Positions 9,241 to 18,561 of a stretch of 64,000 nt of DNA are shown here, one piece after another; the stretch's first letter is position 1, and every line of letters begins with the position of its first letter. The notes beneath the pieces were generated by a model. That model had not been told where the DNA came from and did not search any database. It saw nothing but the letters and a program-made list of their open reading frames with translations. This DNA is from Bacteroidota bacterium (GTDB lineage: Bacteria; Bacteroidota; Bacteroidia; Chitinophagales; Chitinophagaceae), in contig CANGDH010000001.1 in assembly GCA_947452555.1 (NCBI GenBank), forward strand, positions 124,001 through 188,000. The letters are read 5' to 3'. A program made the translations under genes and the position numbers.

Positions 9241-9954
9241 ATGCAAATTATTCCAGCGATAGATTTAATAGAAGGTAAATGTGTAAGATTAACAGAAGGA
9301 GATTACGCGCAGAAAAAGATCTACAACGAAGACCCCTTGGAAGTGGCCAAAAATTTTGAAGGGATTGGTTTAATACGTTTACACTTAGTAGATTTAGATG
9401 GCGCAAAAGCAGGCAAAGTGGTGAACTGGAAAGTGTTAGAGAAAATTGCAAACAAAACAAGTTTGGAAATCGATTTTGGGGGAGGCATCAAAACAGAATC
9501 CACTTTAAAAACAGTTTTAGACACAGGAGCGCGCTACGCTACCATTGGGAGTCTTGCAGTTAAGAGTAGGGAAACTTTTGAAGAGTGGATTGAACGATTC
9601 GGAGCTGAAATATTTATGTTAGGTGCAGATGTATTTGAAGAAAAAATAGCGGTGGGTGGATGGCTTGAAAAAACAAATATTGACGTATACGAATTTATGC
9701 AATCCTATATAAATAAAGGACTTACTCAAATGTTTTGTACTGATATTCAAAAAGACGGAAAATTAGAAGGGCCTTCGATTGAATTGTATAAAAAAATAAT
9801 TATAAAATTTCCAAGTCTTCAATTAATTGCTAGTGGCGGTGTGAGTAAACTACAAGACTTAGTGGAATTAAGGACGATTGGATGTTCTGCAGCAATTGTG
9901 GGAAAAGCAATTTATGAAAATAGAATTACATTAGACGAACTTTCTAAATTTTAA
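9241..9954 (+). CDS. hisA: Phosphoribosylformimino-5-aminoimidazole carboxamide ribotide isomerase
   Basis: IIPAIDLIEGKCVRLTEGDY, IDFGGGIK; start probably ATG 9241 (track start 9226). Confidence 0.94.
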   Translation: MQIIPAIDLIEGKCVRLTEGDYAQKKIYNEDPLEVAKNFEGIGLIRLHLVDLDGAKAGKVVNWKVLEKIANKTSLEIDFGGGIKTESTLKTVLDTGARYATIGSLAVKSRETFEEWIERFGAEIFMLGADVFEEKIAVGGWLEKTNIDVYEFMQSYINKGLTQMFCTDIQKDGKLEGPSIELYKKIIIKFPSLQLIASGGVSKLQDLVELRTIGCSAAIVGKAIYENRITLDELSKF

Positions 9955-9979
9955 TCCGCCTCAATTATAAACCAAAATC

Positions 9980-10738
9980 ATGTTAACCAAAAGAATCATC
10001 CCTTGTTTAGATATCAAAGACGGCCGCACGGTGAAGGGTGTAAACTTTGAACAAATAAGAGATGCTGGGGACCCCATTGAATTAGGCGCATTGTATGCAG
10101 CGCAAGGAGCAGATGAATTGGTATTTTTAGACATTACTGCAACTGTGGAGAAACGAAAAACATTGAGTGAATTAGTAAATAAAATTGCGCATCGAATCAA
10201 TATTCCTTTTACAGTAGGGGGTGGTATTAAAACAGAAGACGATGTAAGTACCTTATTGCAGAATGGAGCAGATAAAATTTCTATTAACACTGCTGCTTTT
10301 TTAGACCCCACTATTATTAGTCGATTCGCGAAAAATTTTGGAAGTCAATGTGTGGTATTGGCAATAGACGCTAAATGTGAAGCTGATAATAATTGGTATG
10401 TATATTTAAAAGGGGGGCGAGAAAAAACAGACAAATTAGTAATCGATTGGGCTAGAGAGGCGGTTGAATTAGGGGTAGGGGAAATACTTTTGACTTCAAT
10501 GAATCATGATGGAACTAAACAAGGTTTTGCATTAGACATAACGGCGCAGTTGGCAGAGATATTACCTGTTCCTATTATTGCTTCTGGCGGAGGTGGAACA
10601 ACGGCACATTTTTATGATGTTTTTACTAAGGGCAAGGCGGATGCAGCATTGGCAGCGAGTATTTTTCATTACAAAGAGATTGCCATACCTGACTTGAAAC
10701 AATACTTACACCACAAAGGAATACCTATAAGATTATAA
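9980..10738 (+). CDS. hisF: Imidazole glycerol phosphate synthase cyclase subunit
   Basis: [42 protein letters not shown]. Confidence 0.96.
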   Translation: MLTKRIIPCLDIKDGRTVKGVNFEQIRDAGDPIELGALYAAQGADELVFLDITATVEKRKTLSELVNKIAHRINIPFTVGGGIKTEDDVSTLLQNGADKISINTAAFLDPTIISRFAKNFGSQCVVLAIDAKCEADNNWYVYLKGGREKTDKLVIDWAREAVELGVGEILLTSMNHDGTKQGFALDITAQLAEILPVPIIASGGGGTTAHFYDVFTKGKADAALAASIFHYKEIAIPDLKQYLHHKGIPIRL

Positions 10739-10757
10739 ACTTTACTTAATTTTAATT

Positions 10758-11363
10758 ATGAATATAGATTTTACAAAATATACAGATGGTTTAGTTCCAG
10801 CTATTATTCAGGATGCAAAAACTAAAACAGTCTTAATGTTAGGCTTTATGAATCAAGATGCCATTGACGCAACTTTGTCTCAAAAGAAAGTCACATTTTA
10901 TAGCCGTTCTAAAAAAAGATTGTGGACCAAGGGTGAAGAAAGCGGTAATTTTTTGAATTATGTTAGCATAGCGAATGATTGTGACGGAGACAGTTTATTA
11001 ATACAAGCAAATCCAGTTGGACCAGTATGTCATAAGGGAACTGCTACCTGCTGGGGGGAGGAGAATATAACAAATAGCCCCGATTTCTTAAATACGCTAG
11101 AACAAATAATTGCACAAAGAAAATCTGCAGCGCCTGATAGTTCTTATGTGGCATCTTTATTTGCCAAAGGGATTAATAAAATAGCTCAAAAAGTAGGTGA
11201 GGAAGCGGTAGAAGTGGTGATTGAGGCAAAAGACAATAACGATATGTTATTTTTAGACGAATCTGCAGATTTATTATTCCATTATTTAATATTATTGCAA
11301 GCAAAAGGTTTTACTTTTAAGGATATTATCAAAGTTTTAGAGACAAGACACAAACCTTCATAA
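10758..11363 (+). CDS. hisIE: Bifunctional phosphoribosyl-AMP cyclohydrolase / phosphoribosyl-ATP diphosphatase
   Basis: VLMLGFMNQDAI, FYSRSKKRLWTKGEESGN and C-terminal KVGEEAVEVVIEAK. Confidence 0.95.
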   Translation: MNIDFTKYTDGLVPAIIQDAKTKTVLMLGFMNQDAIDATLSQKKVTFYSRSKKRLWTKGEESGNFLNYVSIANDCDGDSLLIQANPVGPVCHKGTATCWGEENITNSPDFLNTLEQIIAQRKSAAPDSSYVASLFAKGINKIAQKVGEEAVEVVIEAKDNNDMLFLDESADLLFHYLILLQAKGFTFKDIIKVLETRHKPS

Positions 11364-11394
11364 CACAAGAAATAACCTTTATAACACAAGAAAT
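11353..11394 (+). repeat. Two tandem 21-bp units, (aaccttcataacacaagaaat)(aacctttataacacaagaaat), overlapping the hisIE stop codon
   Basis: Direct reading; the units differ by one base, with a degenerate third unit following. Confidence 0.8.
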
Positions 11395-11416
11395 AAATCT
11401 TCATAAATAAATACAC

Positions 11417-12502
11417 ATGAAAAAAATAGTTTTAGGCTTTATTTTACTTACTGTTTTAACACAATTGAATGCACAACAAGCTTTATATATTAAGGCAGAT
11501 TTAAGAGGTATACCAGACAATACAACAGTAAGTTTAATTGACGGGATGAGTAATAAAGAGGTAGCTACTGCTAAAGTGGATGCCGGTAAATTTACTTTAA
11601 CTAGTAAAACAGCTTTGCCTACTGTATTTTTACTTTCTTTTAGTGGCCTTCAACAAAAGCTGCCATTATTTATTGGTAACGATAGTTTAAGTATCTATGG
11701 TGATTTATTAAAGCCAACTAATATTAGCTACAAGGGTTCACCTAATCATGATGTATATCAAAATTTCATGAAAATGTTGACTCCGAAAATGGAATTATAT
11801 GGTAAAACAAGACAAGCATTGCAGGTAGAAAAAAGTGCTATAGTTAAAGACTCATTAATTAATGTAGAAGCAACTCAAGCAAAAGATATAGTATTGAGTT
11901 ATCAATTTACAGCGAGAAAAAACAATCAGTCTCCAGTATCAACATTTTTCTTGTTTCAGCTAGCCAATGCATTTCCAGCTATCAAAGATAATTTAGGAGA
12001 CTATTATGCTGAATTAGGCGGTGATGCAAAAAAAGGAGCATTTGCAGAAATTGTTGAAAAATCTTTACAATCTGCAGGCATTGGTAAAATTGGTTCTGTT
12101 TTGCCTGATTTCAAACAAAATGACGTGAATGGTAAATCAGTAAGTTTGTCTTCATTGAGAGGCAAATATGTATTAGTTGATTTTTGGGCAAGCTGGTGTG
12201 GTCCTTGTAGAGCAGAGAATCCAAATGTGGTAAAAACATTCAATACTTTTAAAGCAAAAGGATTTACAGTATTAGGAGTTTCATTAGACCAAGACAAGTC
12301 TAAATGGTTAGAAGCAATTAAGAAAGACGGATTAACATGGACTCATGTAAGTGATTTGAAATATTGGAACAATGAAGTAGCTGTTCAATTTGGTATTCAA
12401 AGTATTCCAGCTAATTTCTTAATAGATCCTAAGGGGGTAATAATTGGTAAAGATTTAAGAGGGGAGGATTTAAACAGAATTCTTTCAGCAAATATTAAAT
12501 AG
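11417..12502 (+). CDS. TlpA-family thiol:disulfide oxidoreductase with N-terminal DUF4369-like domain
   Basis: Signal peptide; VDFWASWCGPCRAENP redoxin motif. Confidence 0.9.
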   Translation: MKKIVLGFILLTVLTQLNAQQALYIKADLRGIPDNTTVSLIDGMSNKEVATAKVDAGKFTLTSKTALPTVFLLSFSGLQQKLPLFIGNDSLSIYGDLLKPTNISYKGSPNHDVYQNFMKMLTPKMELYGKTRQALQVEKSAIVKDSLINVEATQAKDIVLSYQFTARKNNQSPVSTFFLFQLANAFPAIKDNLGDYYAELGGDAKKGAFAEIVEKSLQSAGIGKIGSVLPDFKQNDVNGKSVSLSSLRGKYVLVDFWASWCGPCRAENPNVVKTFNTFKAKGFTVLGVSLDQDKSKWLEAIKKDGLTWTHVSDLKYWNNEVAVQFGIQSIPANFLIDPKGVIIGKDLRGEDLNRILSANIK

Positions 12503-12539
12503 ATAATTATTGTTTTTAAACTAATAATTTAAGTTATTT

Positions 12540-12568
12540 AAAATGCCCTCTATTTGAGGGCATTTTTG
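12540..12568 (+). terminator. Intrinsic terminator after tlpA-like gene
   Basis: aaaatgccctc / gagggcatttt stem with tattt loop and T-run; core identical to 13618-13644. Confidence 0.85.
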
Positions 12569-12632
12569 TGGGGATTAATACGCTGATTCTATCTTATTGC
12601 TGTTGATATATTCAATGTCTAAATAAACAATT

Positions 12633-13355
12633 ATGAAAACAATGAAAATCAGTAGTATGGTAACACCATTATTTGTATCATGTATGCTTTTTGTGCAAGC
12701 TTGTCAAAAGGAGCCTTTGAAACCAGCTATTTCGAATGAGGATTATGGGGTCCAGAGTATGAACAAAGATATTCCAATAGTGGAAAGTTCAGAACTAGTT
12801 GATGCTAATGACCTCCAAGTAAAATCCTTGCTACATTCTGAAGCTATACTAAATGGCAATTTTGATTTTAATAACGCTGAGTATTATAAAATTAAATTTA
12901 AAGGATTGACTTCTTATAGTGGCATTCATATTAAATTTCAGGATATCGATAGTAGTAGTAAAGATTTATTCTATGTTATTGAATCGGTAAATAATACGCA
13001 ATTAACCGTAGTTAGAGAAAAGATTGGGTTTAGAGGAAAAAATATTGGCAGAATAATTTTTAAAGACATTAATGGAAGAGAATTTTCAAATGATTATTTC
13101 GATCATCAGAAAATCATTAAAAGTAAATCTGGTTCATTAGATAATACTCTAAGTTTTTTAGATTCAAATAAACTATTTAGAATCAAGTCTAATGTTATTT
13201 GGAATTGTACAACTGCTCAGTTTAATGCTTATTATCAAGAGGCCAAAAATAGTTGTTCAGAAGATTGGCTTTGCGATTTTGCCTGTACCTTTAATCCATG
13301 CGCTATAAGCTATGTTGCTTATGCAGTAGGTAGATGCTCAGGGGTATTTAAATAA
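12633..13355 (+). CDS. Uncharacterised lipoprotein with Cys-rich C-terminus
   Basis: Lipobox-like FVQAC; C-terminal CTTAQFNAYYQEAKNSCSEDWLCDFACTFNPCAISYVAYAVGRCSG contains six Cys. Confidence 0.7.
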   Translation: MKTMKISSMVTPLFVSCMLFVQACQKEPLKPAISNEDYGVQSMNKDIPIVESSELVDANDLQVKSLLHSEAILNGNFDFNNAEYYKIKFKGLTSYSGIHIKFQDIDSSSKDLFYVIESVNNTQLTVVREKIGFRGKNIGRIIFKDINGREFSNDYFDHQKIIKSKSGSLDNTLSFLDSNKLFRIKSNVIWNCTTAQFNAYYQEAKNSCSEDWLCDFACTFNPCAISYVAYAVGRCSGVFK

Positions 13356-13377
13356 TTAAATTAAAAATTATTAAAAA

Positions 13378-13575
13378 ATGAAATTATCAATTAACAAATT
13401 AAGTCCATTAATGAAATTTGTATTAGGAATGATTTTGATCTTATCGAGTGTGTTGCTTGAGTCTTTAAACAAATTTAGTTTCTTAAAAGGTTTCTGTATG
13501 GGAGGAGGATTAGTATTAGAATTTCTTGCGCTTATTAGTCTGCTGAAATCTAACAAATCAAAAAAAGTAGTATAA
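13378..13575 (+). CDS. Small two-helix membrane protein of unknown function
   Basis: 65 aa with two hydrophobic segments, 22 nt after the preceding lipoprotein gene. Confidence 0.55.
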   Translation: MKLSINKLSPLMKFVLGMILILSSVLLESLNKFSFLKGFCMGGGLVLEFLALISLLKSNKSKKVV

Positions 13576-13612
13576 AAAATCGCCAATATTTTAATAAATT
13601 AAGCAATTATTA

Positions 13613-13649
13613 CTACCAAAATGCCCTCTATTTGAGGGCATTTTGGTAG
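13613..13649. terminator. Bidirectional terminator overlapping the end of the minus-strand ArsC-family gene
   Basis: Perfect 16-bp stem ctaccaaaatgccctc / gagggcattttggtag, loop tattt, between convergent genes. Confidence 0.8.
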
Positions 13650-13978
13650 GCAGTCTCGTCAAATCCGAGTGTTAATATTTTTCCATTTTCTTCAATTAAG
13701 GGGCGGCGTATAATAGACGTTTTTCCCAACATCAATGCAATGGCAGTTTTTTGATTGGTAATGGTCGATTGTATTTCAGGTCCTAATAATTTCCAGGTAG
13801 TACCTTTTTTATTTATCAAAGTCTCCCAGCCCACTTGCTTGCACCAATTGGTTAAATGCGTATTGGTAATTCCTTTTTTCTTATAGTCATGGAACTCAAA
13901 TGGGATCTTATTTAGTTTTAACCAATCAAGTCCTTTCTTTACAGTATTACAGTTGGGTATGGCATAAACAGTGATCAT
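13628..13978 (-). CDS. ArsC/Spx-family thioredoxin-fold protein
   Basis: MITVYAIPNCNTVKKGLDWL...RRPLIEENGKILTLGFDE. Confidence 0.88.
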   Translation of the reverse strand: MITVYAIPNCNTVKKGLDWLKLNKIPFEFHDYKKKGITNTHLTNWCKQVGWETLINKKGTTWKLLGPEIQSTITNQKTAIALMLGKTSIIRRPLIEENGKILTLGFDETAYQNALK

Positions 13979-14508
13979 TATTTAATATATTTTGCGGCTA
14001 ACCAGCTTTCGCTTATTGGTTGCATCCATTTAGTTTCCATTTCTTCTTTGGTGCTTACTAAATTATTAAAGTATAAAGTATCTTTTTGTATTAATTCATT
14101 TTCTAATGCATAAGCAACTTGAGACAAAGGGATGGTCTCTACCTTTTCTTTTACCCAAAACGCTAAAAGTTCTCTATGAAACATTTGTACTCCACACAAT
14201 TTCTCCACTTCTTTTATTACATGTACTGAACTGTCGGTACTACATCCGCCCACACCTGTTTGTGTCTCGTCTGCCATTAGTATAATGAACTGACCATATA
14301 TAATAGTGCCAAATCCTTTAACAGGGGCACCATGGCTTTTCCAGTTAGCTATGAAATTCTCCAATAGCTCTTCTATTTGAAATAACTCTCCCATTCTAAA
14401 AGTTCTATTAGACTGGTAAATCCAAACTTTTGATTGTGGATGAAAATTTTCGGGTAGTATGGTTGATAAATCTTCTGGCATTTTATAATTATGTTTTAAT
14501 ACATACAA
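13978..14508 (-). CDS. Conserved hypothetical protein (Bacteroidota)
   Basis: Intact 176-aa ORF, shares one base with the ArsC-family ORF; no recognised catalytic motif. Confidence 0.65.
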   Translation of the reverse strand: MYVLKHNYKMPEDLSTILPENFHPQSKVWIYQSNRTFRMGELFQIEELLENFIANWKSHGAPVKGFGTIIYGQFIILMADETQTGVGGCSTDSSVHVIKEVEKLCGVQMFHRELLAFWVKEKVETIPLSQVAYALENELIQKDTLYFNNLVSTKEEMETKWMQPISESWLAAKYIK

Positions 14509-14574
14509 TCAAGCTTTTATTATATGCTTCTTATATTCTTTATTTTTGTAATCTTATTTATGATAAGTTATCGT

Positions 14575-15354
14575 TTATTTTATCGCTTTAGCAATAATTT
14601 CTGCAATATCTAAAACTTCAGTATGCACTTCCTCTGCTCTATTTTTAATACCGTCGGTCATCATCGTATTACAGAATGGACAAGCACTTGCCACAAAATC
14701 TGATTTTGTTGCTAGGGCCTCGTCTGCTCTTTCTGTATTGATTCTTTTATCTCCTTTTTCTTCTTCCTTAAACATTTGAGCGCCACCAGCTCCACAACAT
14801 AATCCCTTCGACTTACAACGCTTCATTTCTCTTAATTCCATGTCTAAGCTTTCTAAAACTTTTCTAGGAGCTTCGTAAATCTCATTAGCACGCCCTAAAT
14901 AACAACTATCATGATAAGTGATAGACTTTCCCTTCCATTCATTACTATCGGTGAATTTGATTTTACCCTGTTCTATAAGTTCTTGTAAGAATTGAGTATG
15001 GTGTATTACTTCATAATTACCTCCTAAAACGGGGTATTCATTTTTTAACGTATTGAAACAATGAGGGCAGGTGGTTACAATTTTTTTAATATTATATCCA
15101 TTCAACACTTGAATATTTTGATAGGCCATCATTTGAAACATAAATTCATTACCAGCTCTTCTAGCTGGGTCGCCGGTGCATGCTTCTTCCTTGCCTAGTA
15201 TGGCATAATTGACTCCTGCCTTATCTAATATAGTGGCGAATGCTTTGGTTATTTTCTGAGCTCTTTGATCAAAGCTACCAGCACATCCAACCCAAAATAA
15301 AACCTCGGGTTGTTCTCCTTTAGCCATGAATTCCGCCATTGTGTTTACTTTCAT
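14575..15354 (-). CDS. (Fe-S)-binding protein with CCG domains (HdrB/GlcF/LutA-like)
   Basis: TTCPHCFNTLKNEYP, KGLCCGAGGAQMF, ACPFCNTMM; start likely ATG 15354 rather than track start 15420. Confidence 0.88.
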   Translation of the reverse strand: MKVNTMAEFMAKGEQPEVLFWVGCAGSFDQRAQKITKAFATILDKAGVNYAILGKEEACTGDPARRAGNEFMFQMMAYQNIQVLNGYNIKKIVTTCPHCFNTLKNEYPVLGGNYEVIHHTQFLQELIEQGKIKFTDSNEWKGKSITYHDSCYLGRANEIYEAPRKVLESLDMELREMKRCKSKGLCCGAGGAQMFKEEEKGDKRINTERADEALATKSDFVASACPFCNTMMTDGIKNRAEEVHTEVLDIAEIIAKAIK

Positions 15355-15364
15355 ACAATAAGGT

Positions 15365-16639
15365 TTATGATTGAGAAGTCCAGGCGTCTCTGTCGTCTGG
15401 TGAAAACTTCCAAGGTGCAAAATTATTTTCTATATTACTAAACATCCCATTCCATTCAGCCGGGGCATTACTTTCTTCCATTACTAATGATCTTCTTAAT
15501 TCTAATATAATATCCATAGGTGAAATACTTACAGGACACTCTTCCACGCAGGCATTGCATGTAGTACAGGCTCTTAGTTCTTCAATAGTTATATAATCAT
15601 GTAATAATGATTTTCCGTCCTCGATAAATATTTTATTGGTATCTATATTTTTGCCTACTGCTTCTAACCTGTCACGTGTTGACATCATGATTTTTCGTGG
15701 GCTTAATAATTTACCAGTCAGGTTTGCAGGACAAGCAGCACTACATCTTCCACATTCAGTACAGCTATAAGCATCCATTAAGTTCTTCCAGCTTAAATCC
15801 ATCACGTCTTTTGCGCCAAATTTTTCAGGAGCAGTGGCTTCTGTAGGTGCCATTTCTGGCTGCATAGCATACAACACTTCGTTTTGTATAGATTGCATAT
15901 TATGCATCGTACCCTTTGGTATTAATGGGGCGTAATAGGCATTGGGGAATGCCAATATGATATGCAAGTGCTTAGAATAAGGCAAGTAATTCATGAATGC
16001 ATATATACCAATAATATGCAGCCACCAAGCACTGTGCTCTATAATTGCTAATTGACTTTCGTTAAAATTGTTAAATAAAGGCTTTAAATAACTAGAAATT
16101 AAAAAATGACTAGCTGGGTCTGTTGCATTCATTATTAAAAACAAACTCATTAAAACGACTTCTGTAATTAAAATAATATTAGCGTCAGTTTTTGGCCATC
16201 CATTTAAGTCTTTGCTAATAAATCTTTTTAATCGAATAATATTACGACGACTATAAAATACTACACATGCAATTAAAACTAATGCAGCAAGTACTTCGAA
16301 ACTATTAATAAGTAAAATGTAACAGTTACCTAATAAGGGTGCAAAAGCACGATGACTTCCAGTTATGCCGTCTACGATAATTTCAAGTAATTCAATATTG
16401 ATTACAATAAAACCTACATATACAAATAAGTGTAAAATGGCAACTAGTGGGTTACGAAACATCTTCTTTTGTCCGAAAGCCAATAAAAGAACTTGCTTCC
16501 ATCTTCTTCCTGGATGGTCATTTATAAAACTAGCTTTGCCAATTAGAATATTACGTCTAATGGCTAATAAATTTTTACAAAAAAAGAAGAGCGCGGTGCC
16601 AGTAAGTATACTAAACAGAATTTCAGCAATCAGAGCCAT
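15365..16639 (-). CDS. Membrane-bound 4Fe-4S ferredoxin protein (NarI-like transmembrane region plus HdrC-like domain)
   Basis: Multiple TM segments; CTECGRCSAACP and CTTCNACVEECP motifs. Confidence 0.87.
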   Translation of the reverse strand: MALIAEILFSILTGTALFFFCKNLLAIRRNILIGKASFINDHPGRRWKQVLLLAFGQKKMFRNPLVAILHLFVYVGFIVINIELLEIIVDGITGSHRAFAPLLGNCYILLINSFEVLAALVLIACVVFYSRRNIIRLKRFISKDLNGWPKTDANIILITEVVLMSLFLIMNATDPASHFLISSYLKPLFNNFNESQLAIIEHSAWWLHIIGIYAFMNYLPYSKHLHIILAFPNAYYAPLIPKGTMHNMQSIQNEVLYAMQPEMAPTEATAPEKFGAKDVMDLSWKNLMDAYSCTECGRCSAACPANLTGKLLSPRKIMMSTRDRLEAVGKNIDTNKIFIEDGKSLLHDYITIEELRACTTCNACVEECPVSISPMDIILELRRSLVMEESNAPAEWNGMFSNIENNFAPWKFSPDDRDAWTSQS

Positions 16640-16824
16640 ATTAATGATTTATTGGTATTTAGCGGGCCGCTACAAATTTAGCCCATTTCCTCAAGTAACA
16701 TTCCTAAAATACCCTCAAATAATGCACAATTCACTTACAAACTAATCGTATTTTTTGGGGGTCATTTAAGGAGAATTATTTAATTTGCCGGTATTCCAAT
16801 TAAATATCGAATAATAGCAAATAT

Positions 16825-18552
16825 ATGAGCCCAGCCATTGAACAAAAAGTAGCAACCTGGTTAGCAGGAAACTATGATGAAGCAACTAAAAATGCAGTTC
16901 GTGATTTACAAGCGAATCATCCCAATGAATTAGAAGAATCTTTCTATAAAAACTTGGAGTTTGGAACAGGCGGCTTACGTGGTATTATGGGAGTGGGGAC
17001 TAACCGTATTAATAAATATACCATTGGCATGGCTACACAGGGCTTTGCTAATTATTTAAAAAAGTCCTTTCCAGCTGAGCCTATTTCAGTTGCCATTGCG
17101 CACGATAGCAGAAACAATTCAAGATTTTTTGCTGAAACTACTGCCAATGTATTTGCCGCAAATGGCTTTACTGTTTATTTATTTGATGCTTTAAGACCCA
17201 CGCCTGAATTAAGCTTTGCAATAAGAAATTTACATTGTAAAGCTGGAGTGGTTTGTACGGCTTCGCATAATCCTAAAGAATATAATGGTTATAAAGCTTA
17301 TTGGAACGACGGTGGACAATTAGTGCCTCCACATGACACAAGCGTAATAACAGAAGTTGAAGCCATACAATCGGTAGACGATGTTAAGTGGTCAGGAGGA
17401 GAAGCTAATATTCAATTATTAGGGGCAGACATGGATGCTAAGTATATAAAAATGCTTAAATCATTAAGTGTATATCCTGAAATTATTGAAGCACAACAAG
17501 ATTTGAAAATTGTGTACACTCCAATTCATGGAACAGGTATTACATTAGTGCCTAAAGTACTAGCTGAATTTGGATTTAAGAATGTGCATGTGGTGGAAGC
17601 GCAGTCAACACCAGACGGCAATTTCCCAACTGTAAAATATCCAAACCCAGAAGAAAGTGAAACCATGAGTATGGGTATGGCAGAAGCAAAAGCATTAGAT
17701 GCAGACATATTATTAGGGACCGATCCCGATGCGGATAGAGTAGGTATTGCAGTTAAGAATCATAATGGGGAATGGGTTTTAATGAATGGTAACCAAACAG
17801 CTGTTTTAGCTTTTGCGTATATGATGGAAGCTAGAAAAGCAAAAGGTATTGCTGAACCAAATGATATGGTTGTTACAACTATTGTAACAACAGCAATGAT
17901 TAATGAAGTGGCTAAACAAAATCATGTTGCATGTTATAATGTATTAACAGGATTCAAATGGATTGCTGAATTAGTTAAAGAAAAAGAAGGGAAAGAGAAT
18001 TATATTATTGGCGGAGAAGAAAGCTTTGGTTTAATGATAGGAGATCAGATAAGAGACAAGGATGCAGTGAGTGCAGTTGCTTTATTATGTGAAATGGCTG
18101 CTTATGAAAAAAGCAAGGGAAGGTCTTTATTTGACAAAATGATTGAATTGTATATGCAATATGGTTTTTATTACGAAAACCTTATCAGCATTACAAAAAA
18201 GGGTATGAATGGGCAGCAGGAAATTGCGAATATGATGCAAGGTTATCGAAATGCGCCACCTGCTATTATTAATGGATCAAAAGTAGTTACCTTATTAGAT
18301 TACGAATTGCAAACAGGTAAGAATTTAATTTCAGGAGAGACTTGGAAAATTAATTTACCAAAAAGCAATGTCTTACAATTTATTACAGAAGACGGGAGTA
18401 AAATTTCAGCAAGACCTAGTGGAACTGAACCTAAGATTAAATTTTACTTTAGTGTAAGTACCACTTTAGTTGATAAAGCTCAATTTGACGAACAGTATCA
18501 ATTATTACAAGACAAAATAAAAGGCATTATCACGGATATGCAATTAAATTAA
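16825..18552 (+). CDS. pgm: Phospho-sugar mutase (phosphoglucomutase/phosphomannomutase)
   Basis: FGTGGLRGIMG, CTASHNPKEYNGYK, GTDPDADRVGIA, SARPSGTEPKIKFY. Confidence 0.92.
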   Translation: MSPAIEQKVATWLAGNYDEATKNAVRDLQANHPNELEESFYKNLEFGTGGLRGIMGVGTNRINKYTIGMATQGFANYLKKSFPAEPISVAIAHDSRNNSRFFAETTANVFAANGFTVYLFDALRPTPELSFAIRNLHCKAGVVCTASHNPKEYNGYKAYWNDGGQLVPPHDTSVITEVEAIQSVDDVKWSGGEANIQLLGADMDAKYIKMLKSLSVYPEIIEAQQDLKIVYTPIHGTGITLVPKVLAEFGFKNVHVVEAQSTPDGNFPTVKYPNPEESETMSMGMAEAKALDADILLGTDPDADRVGIAVKNHNGEWVLMNGNQTAVLAFAYMMEARKAKGIAEPNDMVVTTIVTTAMINEVAKQNHVACYNVLTGFKWIAELVKEKEGKENYIIGGEESFGLMIGDQIRDKDAVSAVALLCEMAAYEKSKGRSLFDKMIELYMQYGFYYENLISITKKGMNGQQEIANMMQGYRNAPPAIINGSKVVTLLDYELQTGKNLISGETWKINLPKSNVLQFITEDGSKISARPSGTEPKIKFYFSVSTTLVDKAQFDEQYQLLQDKIKGIITDMQLN

Positions 18553-18561
18553 AAGATAAGC

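Noticed and set aside
9961-10311. 116-aa minus-strand ORF opposite hisF
   Set aside because: Fully antisense to a well-supported gene; low-complexity translation with no recognisable domain.
15355-15420. Overlapping start of the CCG-domain protein (56-nt overlap) as a frameshift or gene fusion signal
   Set aside because: An in-frame ATG at 15354 gives a normal non-overlapping gene; no evidence for recoding.
16365-16745. 126-aa plus-strand ORF over the 5' end of the Fe-S membrane protein gene
   Set aside because: Mostly antisense to a supported CDS; no domain.
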